In this document: positions 8,086 to 15,804 of the stretch, one piece after another
Layout: each line of letters starts with the position of its first letter
Position numbering within the stretch: position 1 is the stretch's first letter
NCBI GenBank assembly: GCA_002431865.1
Contig: DJEI01000071.1
Location: forward strand, 20,496-58,071
DNA: 37,576 nt
Direction: 5' to 3'
Source of the DNA: Lachnospiraceae bacterium UBA5902
Lineage (GTDB): Bacteria; Bacillota; Clostridia; Lachnospirales; Lachnospiraceae
Position numbers and translations under genes: made by a program
Notes under the pieces: generated by a model
Told to the model about the DNA's origin: nothing
Databases searched by the model: none
What the model saw: the letters and a program-made list of their open reading frames with translations, nothing else

Positions 8086-8916
8086 ATGATGCGATCACTT
8101 TGGACAGCTGCATCCGGTATGCGGGCACAGCAGGTCAATGTAGATACAATTGCGAATAACGTAGCAAATATTAATACGATTGGTTATAAATCACAGCAGG
8201 CGAGCTTCAAGTCCCTGCTGTATCAGAATCTGCAGTCGACATCGACAAACAATGCAGGCGAGAACAAGCCGGTTGCTGCAGAGGTTGGACTTGGAAGCCG
8301 TGTGGCAGCGATTACAAGCACATTTACACAGGGAAATCTGACACATGTGGAGAATCCGTTCAGCGTAGCGCTCGAGGGTGACGGTTTCTTCCAGATTCGC
8401 ACGGAGAGTGGGGAATTGCAGTACACAAGAGACGGTTCGTTTGAAATTTCGCCGGTTGCAAATGGAAACATGCTTTGTACATCCGATGGAAATCCGGTTC
8501 TGGATGCATATGGAAATGTAATCGTATTGCCATCTAACCGTGTGGCAACGGATCTGGTAGTTAATCAGGACGGGACACTGGCATTCCCGGATGCAAGCGG
8601 AAATCCAGCTGTGCTGACAGATGCGAATGGACGTCCGGTTAAGTTTGGTATTTACCAGTTTAACAATCCGGCAGGCCTTTCCAAGGAAGGCAGCAATAAT
8701 TATTCGGTAACCGTCGCAAGTGGTGCGGCTGTTGCGGAGAATGGAAATGCGGCAGTGAAGCAGACAAAGACGCATCAGTATTATACGGAGGCATCAAATG
8801 TCGATGTTGCAAACGAGATGGTTAACCTGATCGTGGCACAGCGTGCATACGAAATGAATTCCAAAGCAATTCAGGCATCCGACGAAATGATGCAACAGGC
8901 TAATGCTCTTCGTTAG
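8086..8916 (+). CDS. flgG: Flagellar hook-basal body protein, FlgG/FlhP-like
   Basis: A 276-aa paralogue of the preceding gene. The N-terminal rod motif is MRSLWTAASGMRAQQVNVD followed by NNVANINTIGYK; the middle contains GDGFFQIRTESG and LQYTRDGSF; the C-terminus ends in the helix NEMVNLIVAQRAYEMNSKAIQASDEMMQQ. The family forms the distal rod that joins the basal body to the hook. The start has two adjacent ATG codons (8086 and 8089) behind AGGAGG; either could be used. Co-transcribed with flgF and the rod-binding gene downstream. Confidence 0.93.
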   Translation: MMRSLWTAASGMRAQQVNVDTIANNVANINTIGYKSQQASFKSLLYQNLQSTSTNNAGENKPVAAEVGLGSRVAAITSTFTQGNLTHVENPFSVALEGDGFFQIRTESGELQYTRDGSFEISPVANGNMLCTSDGNPVLDAYGNVIVLPSNRVATDLVVNQDGTLAFPDASGNPAVLTDANGRPVKFGIYQFNNPAGLSKEGSNNYSVTVASGAAVAENGNAAVKQTKTHQYYTEASNVDVANEMVNLIVAQRAYEMNSKAIQASDEMMQQANALR

Positions 8917-8935
8917 GTAGAGGAAAGGTGACCTT

Positions 8936-9340
8936 ATGGAAAACATCACAAACCTTACAAATCAAGATTATTCCTCGTATGTGACACAGGCGCAGACGAG
9001 CAGCTTAACCAATCAGATCAAGAAATCAACCTCCTCGGACGCAACCGATGAGGAGATGCTTGCAGCATGTAAGGAGTTCGAAGCATATCTGGTCGAGCAG
9101 GTGTATAAGCAGGTACAATCCACAATCAAGTCCGACAGCGATGAGGATGACAACCCATATGCAGATTATGCATATGACCTGCAGGCACAACAGTATGCAA
9201 AGCTGGTCAGCGACCAGGGTAAGCTTGGTCTGGCACAGCAGCTATACGAATCCATGAAGAAACAGAGCGCAGCGATCACGCCGGAGGAGCTGCATGAGCA
9301 GGAACAGGCTGTAGCAACTACGCAGACACAAAATGCATAA
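8936..9340 (+). CDS. FlgJ-like rod-binding protein
   Basis: A 134-aa protein with the rod-binding domain found at the N-terminus of FlgJ (residues about 38-112: ACKEFEAYLVEQVYKQVQ then the YADYAYDLQAQQYAKLVSDQGKLGLAQQLYESM helix pair). In the family it caps the growing rod. The muramidase half of enterobacterial FlgJ is missing, which is normal in Firmicutes. The first ~30 residues are Thr/Ser/Gln-rich and the tail is Gln/Thr-rich, as in exported proteins. The ribosome site AAGG pairs with CCTT (8925-8935), a small hairpin that may damp translation. It closes the rod operon. Confidence 0.85.
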   Translation: MENITNLTNQDYSSYVTQAQTSSLTNQIKKSTSSDATDEEMLAACKEFEAYLVEQVYKQVQSTIKSDSDEDDNPYADYAYDLQAQQYAKLVSDQGKLGLAQQLYESMKKQSAAITPEELHEQEQAVATTQTQNA

Positions 9341-9360
9341 AATACAAATAGGATCATGAC

Positions 9361-11709
9361 ATGATTAGAGAAGGCTACATAGAAAAAATCGTATATAAGA
9401 GCGACGAAACGGGCTATTGTGTGATGTCCGTGGAAGGCGAAGAAGGAGAAGAGATCTTCGTTGGCACCCTGCCGGGTGCCGGTGAAGGTCTCTATGTGAT
9501 TGCAGAGGGAGAATACGTGAATCATCCGCAGTATGATATTCAGTTCAAATTCTCCTCCTGCGAGATTCAGATGCCAAAGGATACACTTGGAATTGAGCGG
9601 TATTTGGGCTCTGGAATCATCAAGGGTATCGGTGCCGTTCTGGCGAAGAAAATCGTCAAGAAATTCAAGGATGATACCCTTCGCATCATCGAGGAGGAAC
9701 CGGAACGCCTCGCAGAGATCAGTGGAATCTCAGAACGAAAGGCACAGGCAATCGCAACTTCATATCTGGAGAAGAAGGAATTTCAGGAGGTTGCCATTTT
9801 TCTGGCACAGTATGGAATTTCGGTGAATCTGGCAATTCGCATCTTCAATACATATGGAAATAAAGTCTATGATATCCTGCGTGGCAATCCATATAAGCTG
9901 GCGGAGGATATTTCCGGTATCGGATTCCGTATCGCGGATGATATTGCGAAGCGTATGGGAATTTCACAGGATTCTGAATTCCGGCTGCGGTCAGCTGTGC
10001 TGTATGTACTGAATATGGCAGGCGGCGAAGGGCATATGTACCTGCCGAAGCAGCTTTTGCTGCGCCGCTGCGTGGAGCTGACACGCGACACCGCGACGGA
10101 TGTGGAAGGTATCTATGGACAGTCGGCGCTTGGCTATGCAGAATACGCGGACGCGACAAGTGCGGAATCGGCGTATGAACAGACGGTTTCCCTGTTTGAA
10201 CAGCAGCTGATGGAGCTTCTGATTGCAGGCAAGATCATGATCAAGCAGATCGATGAAGAGGATGTCGTCTATCTGGCGTCGAATTATTATGTGGAGCTGA
10301 ATTCTGCAAGACTGCTTACCGATCTGCAGCTTCGCTATGATATGGAACAGGACGAGCTGGAACGAGAAATTCAGAAGATTGAAAAAGAAGAAAAACTGAC
10401 ATTGGATGAGCTGCAGCGGGCGGCTGTGAAATCGGCCATCGAAGCCGGTGTGGCAGTTATTACCGGTGGTCCCGGAACCGGAAAGACCACAATCATCAAT
10501 GTTATTATCAAATATTTCTCCAAGAAAGGCATGGAGATCAAGCTTTGTGCACCGACCGGGCGTGCAGCGAAACGTATGACCGAGTCGACCGGATGGCCGG
10601 CACAGACGATTCACCGTCTGCTGGAAATCAGCGGCGCGATGGATGAGGACAGCAAAAATCAGGACGATCACGGCATGCATTTTGCACGGAATGCAGATAA
10701 TCCGCTCGAATGTGATGCGATCATTGTGGACGAGATGTCGATGGTCGATGCATATATCTTTTATTCGCTTGTACAGGCAGTTCCGTATGGAACGAGACTG
10801 ATCTTCGTCGGGGATGTGAACCAGCTCCCGTCCGTGGGTGCCGGAAATGTGCTGAAGGATATTATCAATTCGGGCTGCTTCCCGGTTACGACGCTGAACA
10901 AGATCTTCCGGCAGGAGGATGGCAGCGATATCGTATTCAATGCGCATAAGATTCAGCGTGGCGAGCATCTGATCCTGACGAACAAGAGCAAAGACTTCTT
11001 CTTTATCCCACAGCGGACAGCACCGCAGATTATCGGGGAAGTGCAGACACTTACGATGAAGAACCTGCCGAACTACTATGGATTTTCGCCGCAGGAAATC
11101 CAGATTTTGTGTCCGATGCGGAAATACGAGGTCGGCGTGGAGAATATGAACCAGAAGCTGCAGAACCGTCTGAACCCGAAAGCAAAGGACAAGCCGGAGC
11201 ATGTGCGTGGTGACGTGACCTTCCGAAAAGGTGACAAGGTCATGCAGATCAAGAACAATTACCGGCAGGAGTGGAAGATTTACGGCGTTTCCAAGACAGG
11301 TACCGGCAGAGGCTATGTGCTGGATGAAGGTGTTGGCGTATTCAATGGAGATATGGGCGTGATTACCGATATCAGTGATTACGATGAGGAACTGACAATT
11401 CTGTTTGATGATGGACGCGAAAGCGTGTATAGCTACAAGGAGCTGGATCAGATCGAGCATGCATTTGCTGTGACGATCCATAAATCACAGGGTAGTGAGT
11501 ATCCGGCAGTTATCATTCCACTGCTTGGCGGAAACCGGAAGCTGATGAACCGGAATCTGATCTACACGGCAATCACGCGTGCGAGACAGCTGGTTATTAT
11601 TGTCGGTGATGTGAATCTGGTAAATCAGATGGTTGATAATTCCGAAGAACAGAAGCGGTACACATCGCTGGCACTTCGGTTAGAGGAGTTAAATGAGAGT
11701 ATGGAATAA
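9361..11709 (+). CDS. recD2: RecD2-type superfamily 1 helicase
   Basis: A 782-aa 5'-3' DNA helicase of the RecD2 type, acting without RecBC. The N-terminal OB-like and helix-hairpin-helix region (1-200, including IKGIGAVLAKKIVKKF and EISGISERKAQAIA) is the RecD2-specific extension. Walker A GGPGTGKTT is at 369-377, the Walker B DEMSMVD at 457-463, and the C-terminal motif VTIHKSQGSEYPAVI near 705. The family works in DNA repair and replication-fork processing. It starts 20 bases after the rod-binding gene behind only a weak AGGATC site, and overlaps comF by 17 bases, so these genes probably share a transcript. Its place amid flagellar genes reflects the recD2-comF neighbourhood seen in Lachnospiraceae; a motility role is not implied. 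Confidence 0.95.
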   Translation: MIREGYIEKIVYKSDETGYCVMSVEGEEGEEIFVGTLPGAGEGLYVIAEGEYVNHPQYDIQFKFSSCEIQMPKDTLGIERYLGSGIIKGIGAVLAKKIVKKFKDDTLRIIEEEPERLAEISGISERKAQAIATSYLEKKEFQEVAIFLAQYGISVNLAIRIFNTYGNKVYDILRGNPYKLAEDISGIGFRIADDIAKRMGISQDSEFRLRSAVLYVLNMAGGEGHMYLPKQLLLRRCVELTRDTATDVEGIYGQSALGYAEYADATSAESAYEQTVSLFEQQLMELLIAGKIMIKQIDEEDVVYLASNYYVELNSARLLTDLQLRYDMEQDELEREIQKIEKEEKLTLDELQRAAVKSAIEAGVAVITGGPGTGKTTIINVIIKYFSKKGMEIKLCAPTGRAAKRMTESTGWPAQTIHRLLEISGAMDEDSKNQDDHGMHFARNADNPLECDAIIVDEMSMVDAYIFYSLVQAVPYGTRLIFVGDVNQLPSVGAGNVLKDIINSGCFPVTTLNKIFRQEDGSDIVFNAHKIQRGEHLILTNKSKDFFFIPQRTAPQIIGEVQTLTMKNLPNYYGFSPQEIQILCPMRKYEVGVENMNQKLQNRLNPKAKDKPEHVRGDVTFRKGDKVMQIKNNYRQEWKIYGVSKTGTGRGYVLDEGVGVFNGDMGVITDISDYDEELTILFDDGRESVYSYKELDQIEHAFAVTIHKSQGSEYPAVIIPLLGGNRKLMNRNLIYTAITRARQLVIIVGDVNLVNQMVDNSEEQKRYTSLALRLEELNESME

Positions 11710-12406
11710 GCTTGTGAATTGGATATATCCGCCAACCTGCCCGTTGTGTGGGGATGTGACCGGCAGACAGACCGGACAGGTGTGTGACGAGTGCAGACCG
11801 ATGATCGACTATCCGGTACAGCCGCTTTGTATGCGGTGCGGGTGTGAGATTGCCGATGAGGAAGCGGAGCTGTGCGAAGACTGTATGCGGCATGTACGAA
11901 CATATATACAGGGCTTTCCGGCGATGAAATACCAATATCCGCTCGATGAGAGTCTGGCGCGGTTCAAGTATCACAATCAGCGTGATTATGCAGAATTCTA
12001 TGCAGGACAGATCGTGAAACGGCATGGACTTTCGCTGCAGAGTCTGGGGATTGATGCGCTGATTCCGATACCAATCCATAAGCGCAAGCTGGAGAAGCGT
12101 GGTTACAATCAGGCGGAGCTTCTGGCAGATGCGCTGGGAAAGAAGCTTGATATACCGGTCGAACGGGAACTGCTTGCACGTGTGGTCAATACGGAACCAC
12201 AGAAAAGTCTGGATCCCGAACACCGGGAGCAAAACTTAAAAAAGGCTTTTCAATGTACGGAAAAAAGTGTAAGCTATAAGAAGGTGCTGTTGGTGGATGA
12301 TATTTACACCACCGGCGCGACGATTGAGGCATGTACGAAGAGCCTGCATGCGGCGGGTATCCCGGATGTTTATTATACAAGTGTAGCAATTGGAACCGGA
12401 AGATAG
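11693..12406 (+). CDS. comFC: ComF family protein (phosphoribosyltransferase-like)
   Basis: A 237-aa protein of the ComFC/GntX family, linked in Bacillus and Haemophilus to DNA uptake or use of incoming DNA. Two N-terminal zinc-binding CxxC clusters (C16/C19 with later pairs to about C64) are followed by a type I phosphoribosyltransferase fold: ALIPIPIHKRKLEKRGYNQ and the PRPP loop VLLVDDIYTTGAT from residue 198. Length is normal. The first 17 bases overlap the end of recD2, and AGAGGAG at 11681 serves as ribosome site, so the two are translationally linked. The gene order comF-yvyF-flgM matches Bacillus. No competence pilus genes are in the window. Confidence 0.93.
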   Translation: MRVWNKLVNWIYPPTCPLCGDVTGRQTGQVCDECRPMIDYPVQPLCMRCGCEIADEEAELCEDCMRHVRTYIQGFPAMKYQYPLDESLARFKYHNQRDYAEFYAGQIVKRHGLSLQSLGIDALIPIPIHKRKLEKRGYNQAELLADALGKKLDIPVERELLARVVNTEPQKSLDPEHREQNLKKAFQCTEKSVSYKKVLLVDDIYTTGATIEACTKSLHAAGIPDVYYTSVAIGTGR

Positions 12407-12476
12407 AAAAGATATAGAACCCGTTCCGGAAAGGACAGAAAAATAAGAATATGTGACAGATAGGGAGGAAGAAATC

Positions 12477-12872
12477 ATGGAACTGATGAATTGCAGAAAC
12501 TGTAAGAAGTTATTTAATTATATTGCGGGTGAGAAGCTGTGTCCGGCATGTAAAGAAAAGCTGGAAGAGAAGTTTCAGGAAGTAAAGAAATATATCGAGG
12601 AGAATCCACGTGAGAATATCAATCAGGTAGCGGAAGCATGTAATGTTACGATCAAACAGATCAAATACTGGGTGCGTGAGGAGCGTTTATCCTTTACCGA
12701 GGATTCTCTGGTTGGACTGGAATGTGAGCGCTGCGGTAAGATGATCCATAGCGGAAGATTCTGTAAGGAGTGTGCAGGCGGACTGGCAGATGCCATGACA
12801 AACGCTTACAAGCGGGAACGCCAGCAGACAATACGAAAGACGGCGACGGGGAAGATGCGATTCCTTGACTGA
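12477..12872 (+). CDS. yvyF: Flagellar operon protein YvyF (TIGR03826-like)
   Basis: A 131-aa protein with two zinc-ribbon-like halves: C6xxC9 with C23xxC26, and a second set of CxxC pairs near 82-102 (CERCGKMI, FCKECAGG). Between them is a helix-turn-helix-like stretch (NINQVAEACNVTIKQIKYWVREERL) like that of MerR-type proteins. In Bacillus the homologue sits in the same place, between comFC and flgM, and has been connected with control of flagellar genes. ATG at 12477 is chosen because GGGAGGAAG lies just upstream; the frame is open from 12453 but without a ribosome site there. A strong terminator after it separates it from flgM. Confidence 0.88.
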   Translation: MELMNCRNCKKLFNYIAGEKLCPACKEKLEEKFQEVKKYIEENPRENINQVAEACNVTIKQIKYWVREERLSFTEDSLVGLECERCGKMIHSGRFCKECAGGLADAMTNAYKRERQQTIRKTATGKMRFLD

Positions 12873-12929
12873 TTCTGCAGATGAAAGACAAATCTGTATT
12901 CTTCAGAATGAAATATATAAAAAGAGAAG

Positions 12930-12987
12930 AGACATATGCACAATGAAGTGGCCCCACAGTCACCTGATTGTGCATGTGTCTTTTTTT
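12930..12987 (+). terminator. Rho-independent terminator after yvyF
   Basis: A 15-bp stem (12930-12944 with 12967-12981) with one wobble position, a 22-base loop holding its own GTGG/CCAC hairpin, and a run of seven T (12981-12987). It closes the recD2-comF-yvyF transcript and insulates flgM. Confidence 0.9.
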
Positions 12988-12999
12988 GCATAAAAAGGG

Positions 13000-13026
13000 T
13001 TATGATACAGGGAAAACTTCCGATAA
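13000..13026 (+). promoter_or_regulatory. Sigma-28 promoter for flgM operon
   Basis: TTAT (13000-13003), 15 bases, then TCCGATAA (13019-13026). The -10 matches GCCGATAA except its first base; the -35 is weaker than in the flagellin promoter but shares the GGGTTA context. Start expected near 13033, about 60 bases before the flgM ATG. Dependence of flgM on sigma-28 is the usual feedback loop. Confidence 0.65.
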
Positions 13027-13094
13027 TCATATTGAAGAATCGTAATTGCAGGAGACTGTGGCTTGCGAAAGATAAGAAAAAGGAGGGAGAAGCA

Positions 13095-13382
13095 ATGAGA
13101 ATAGGAACCTATAATATGATCAGTCAGATCTATGGCAGCACAGGCACCAAGAAGACGAAGACTTCTGGAACAACCGGATCAGGAAGCTTTTTGGATCAGG
13201 TATCTTTCTCAAGCATGGGAAAAGATATGCAGGCAGCAAAGACAGCACTGTGCAATACACCAGATGTCAGAGAGTCCAAGATTCAGGATCTGAAGCGCCG
13301 GATTGACAACGGCACATACGATGTGAGCGTGGATGATTTTGCACAGAAATTACTGGACAGTTACAGCAAGACAAATATCTAA
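13095..13382 (+). CDS. flgM: Anti-sigma-28 factor FlgM
   Basis: A 95-aa small protein that binds sigma-28 until the hook is finished and FlgM is exported. The C-terminal half (RESKIQDLKRRIDNGTYDVSVDDFAQKLLDSY) is the conserved sigma-binding helix pair; the N-terminal half is Ser/Thr/Gly-rich and likely disordered, as in the family. The start is set at 13095 because AGGAGGGAG lies 7-14 bases upstream; a longer frame from 12936 begins inside the terminator and is not credible. It is preceded by its own sigma-28 promoter and followed after 13 bases by flgN. Confidence 0.93.
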   Translation: MRIGTYNMISQIYGSTGTKKTKTSGTTGSGSFLDQVSFSSMGKDMQAAKTALCNTPDVRESKIQDLKRRIDNGTYDVSVDDFAQKLLDSYSKTNI

Positions 13383-13395
13383 AAGAGGATGCGGC

Positions 13396-13923
13396 ATGGC
13401 AAGTATAATTGAGAATCTGATTACGGAATTAAATGATGAATATGCCTTGTATGAGAAGCTTCTGCAGGTGTCGATGGAGAAGACGGGTGCGATCGTGTCG
13501 AATAATCTCGATCGCTTGTCAGAGACAACCGAGAAGGAACAGCGTCTGGCAGACGCACTTGCAAGCGTGGAACACAGACGGCGCGAGACAATGACAAATG
13601 TAGCGAATATCTTAGGCAAACGACCAGATGATGTCAAGGTGATGGACGTTGTTACATTTCTGGAAGGACAACCGGAGTTCCATGATCCGCTGCTTGCAAT
13701 CAACGAGAAGCTGGCGAAGCTTGCACGGAAGGTGCGGGAAGTAAACGGACATAATCAGAATCTGATTCAGGATGCACTTGAAATGATTGAGTATAATATC
13801 AATCTGATGCAGAATCTGAACCGGGCGCCGGAGACGGCAGAGTATTCAAAAGAGATGTTCAAAGGCAGCGCTGCATATGCAGGCGGCGCCGATGTACCGG
13901 GCAGATTTGATGTACAGAATTAA
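13396..13923 (+). CDS. flgN: Flagellar export chaperone FlgN
   Basis: A 175-aa all-helical cytoplasmic protein. Residues about 1-150 form the FlgN-type long helical hairpin (IIENLITELNDEYALYEKLLQV ... HNQNLIQDALEMIEYNINLMQNL). The family holds FlgK and FlgL soluble and delivers them to the export gate, which fits its place directly before the flgK genes. ATG at 13396 is preceded by AGAGGA; the upstream in-frame ATG at 13333 lies inside flgM. Sequence conservation in this family is low, so the call leans partly on gene order. Confidence 0.85.
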   Translation: MASIIENLITELNDEYALYEKLLQVSMEKTGAIVSNNLDRLSETTEKEQRLADALASVEHRRRETMTNVANILGKRPDDVKVMDVVTFLEGQPEFHDPLLAINEKLAKLARKVREVNGHNQNLIQDALEMIEYNINLMQNLNRAPETAEYSKEMFKGSAAYAGGADVPGRFDVQN

Positions 13924-13944
13924 CAGGAATAAGGGAGTAGAAGC

Positions 13945-15762
13945 ATGGCAGGAACTATGGGACGGTTGTCCGTTGGCGTAACAGGACTTCAGACAAGTCA
14001 ATATGCGTTAAATGCAACCGCACACAATTTAATAAATACACAGACTGAGGGCTATACCCGTCAGCAGGTACTCCTGACAGACCAGGCTTATAACAAGATT
14101 TCAACGGAATCGTATTACACGAACACCGTCGGCATGGGTGTTGTGACGGCACAGATCCGACAGGTGCGTGACCAGTTTGCAGATGAGACATACCGCACAG
14201 AGAGCGGACGTATGAACTACTACAAGGCACAGTACGAAACCGTTTCAGAGATAGAGAATTATTTTGGTGAGTTAGAGGGCAAGGATTTCAATACGACGTT
14301 AAACGACATGTGGACATCGATGCAGGAGCTGCAGAAGGAGTCCAACAGTATCGTAACGCGAAGCGCATTTATCTCAAATGCACTCACCCTGATCGATCGT
14401 GTGCAGACGATTCGTTCCAGTCTGATTGAGTATCAGCGGAATCTGAACACGGAAATCAAGGATCAGGTCAAGGCAGTGAATGACCTTGCATCTACCATCT
14501 ATGAACTTAACCAGCAGATCCGCGCGGTTGAGGCAGGAAACATTGAAAAGGCAAACGACCTAAAGGATAAGCGGAACCAGGCACTTGATAAGCTTTCATC
14601 GATTGTAAATACTGAAGTTGTGAACAACGAGGATGGTACAGCAGAGGTGTATCTGGAAGGGCATACACTGGTTACGCTTGGAAGAACCTACACACTGACG
14701 ACACAGAAGGTGTGCGAGAATGCGAAATATCAGCAGAATTACGGATTCACAGGTTCTTCGACAGACTTCCTGATGCCTGTATGGGAGCAGGATGGCGATC
14801 CTTTGTTTAATATAAACCGGGTACCGACCGCAGACAGCAACAGCGATATTGGTTCCCTGAATGGTCTCATGATGTCACGAGGCTATTTCATCAGTAATTA
14901 TACAGACGTTCCGACGAAACCGACAAAGCCTTTGGAGAAGGACTTTGCAGATCCTGCAGATTATCAGACCGCAATGGCACAATATGAGCAGGACGTCAAG
15001 GATTACGTCGATGACCTGGAATATTTTAATACCTATGTAGAACCATATACGATCACGAATCTGGAGGCACAGTTTGATGTGCTGATCCATGCGATGGTGA
15101 CACAGATCAACGATACGTTGTGTCCAAACAAAACCGTGACACTGGCAGACGGCTCTACCGTAAAGGTGCTGGACGAGGAGGCTGCCGGTATCGGTATGGG
15201 TGAGGGCAACGAATATCCGGGTACAGAGCTGTTCGTGCGAAACAGCGTAGACCGTTACACAGAACAGACATTGACACTGGCAGATGGAACGACACAGACG
15301 TTCAGGGTATATAACGAAGAAAATCCAGACGATTTCTATTCGCTCTATACAATCGGAAATCTGAAGGTAAATGAGAAGCTTTTGCAGAATCCGTCCCTGC
15401 TTCCACTTTCCCGTGTATCGGGCGAGGAGGCACAGACGATCGCAGATGAACTGCTGGCACGATGGAACGATAAGTTCGCAACGGTCAGCCCGAATTCACT
15501 GGTACAGTGCAATTACAAAGATTATTACAGCGGAATGATGGATGATCTGTCAGACCGTGGTTACACGTACAAATCCATGATGGAAACCGGACAGCAGGCA
15601 GTGTCCGACGCCGAGAATACGAGACAGCAGCTGCTCGGTGTATCCTCCGACGAGGAGTTATCCAGCATGATCAAATTCCAGCATGCATACAATGCGTCCT
15701 CCCGATACATCAACACCGTATCCGAGATGATTGCATATCTGATCGAGAAGCTGGGCGCATAA
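13945..15762 (+). CDS. flgK: Flagellar hook-associated protein FlgK (first copy)
   Basis: A 605-aa hook-filament junction protein (HAP1), secreted by the flagellar apparatus. The N-terminus (LSVGVTGLQTSQYALNATAHNLINTQTEGYTRQ) is the rod/hook family motif in its FlgK form, the first 300 residues follow the FlgK coiled-coil domain (AVNDLASTIYELNQQIRAVEAGN, NDLKDKRNQALDKLS), and the C-terminus (MIKFQHAYNASSRYINTVSEMIAYLIEKLG) is the D0 helix. The middle (about 270-480) is variable and surface-exposed. Clear AGGGAG ribosome site. Followed after 42 bases by a second FlgK-type gene. Confidence 0.93.
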   Translation: MAGTMGRLSVGVTGLQTSQYALNATAHNLINTQTEGYTRQQVLLTDQAYNKISTESYYTNTVGMGVVTAQIRQVRDQFADETYRTESGRMNYYKAQYETVSEIENYFGELEGKDFNTTLNDMWTSMQELQKESNSIVTRSAFISNALTLIDRVQTIRSSLIEYQRNLNTEIKDQVKAVNDLASTIYELNQQIRAVEAGNIEKANDLKDKRNQALDKLSSIVNTEVVNNEDGTAEVYLEGHTLVTLGRTYTLTTQKVCENAKYQQNYGFTGSSTDFLMPVWEQDGDPLFNINRVPTADSNSDIGSLNGLMMSRGYFISNYTDVPTKPTKPLEKDFADPADYQTAMAQYEQDVKDYVDDLEYFNTYVEPYTITNLEAQFDVLIHAMVTQINDTLCPNKTVTLADGSTVKVLDEEAAGIGMGEGNEYPGTELFVRNSVDRYTEQTLTLADGTTQTFRVYNEENPDDFYSLYTIGNLKVNEKLLQNPSLLPLSRVSGEEAQTIADELLARWNDKFATVSPNSLVQCNYKDYYSGMMDDLSDRGYTYKSMMETGQQAVSDAENTRQQLLGVSSDEELSSMIKFQHAYNASSRYINTVSEMIAYLIEKLGA

Positions 15763-15804
15763 AAGAAACGATAATTCGCAATTGACAAAGAAGGAGTGGA
15801 AGCG

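Noticed and set aside
9991..11481. 496-codon open frame on the minus strand opposite recD2
   Set aside because: It is histidine/leucine/isoleucine-rich nonsense sequence in the shadow of a fully conserved helicase, with no ribosome site or motif.
12936..13094. N-terminal extension of FlgM
   Set aside because: It would start within the yvyF terminator and before the sigma-28 promoter; the extra residues look nothing like FlgM.
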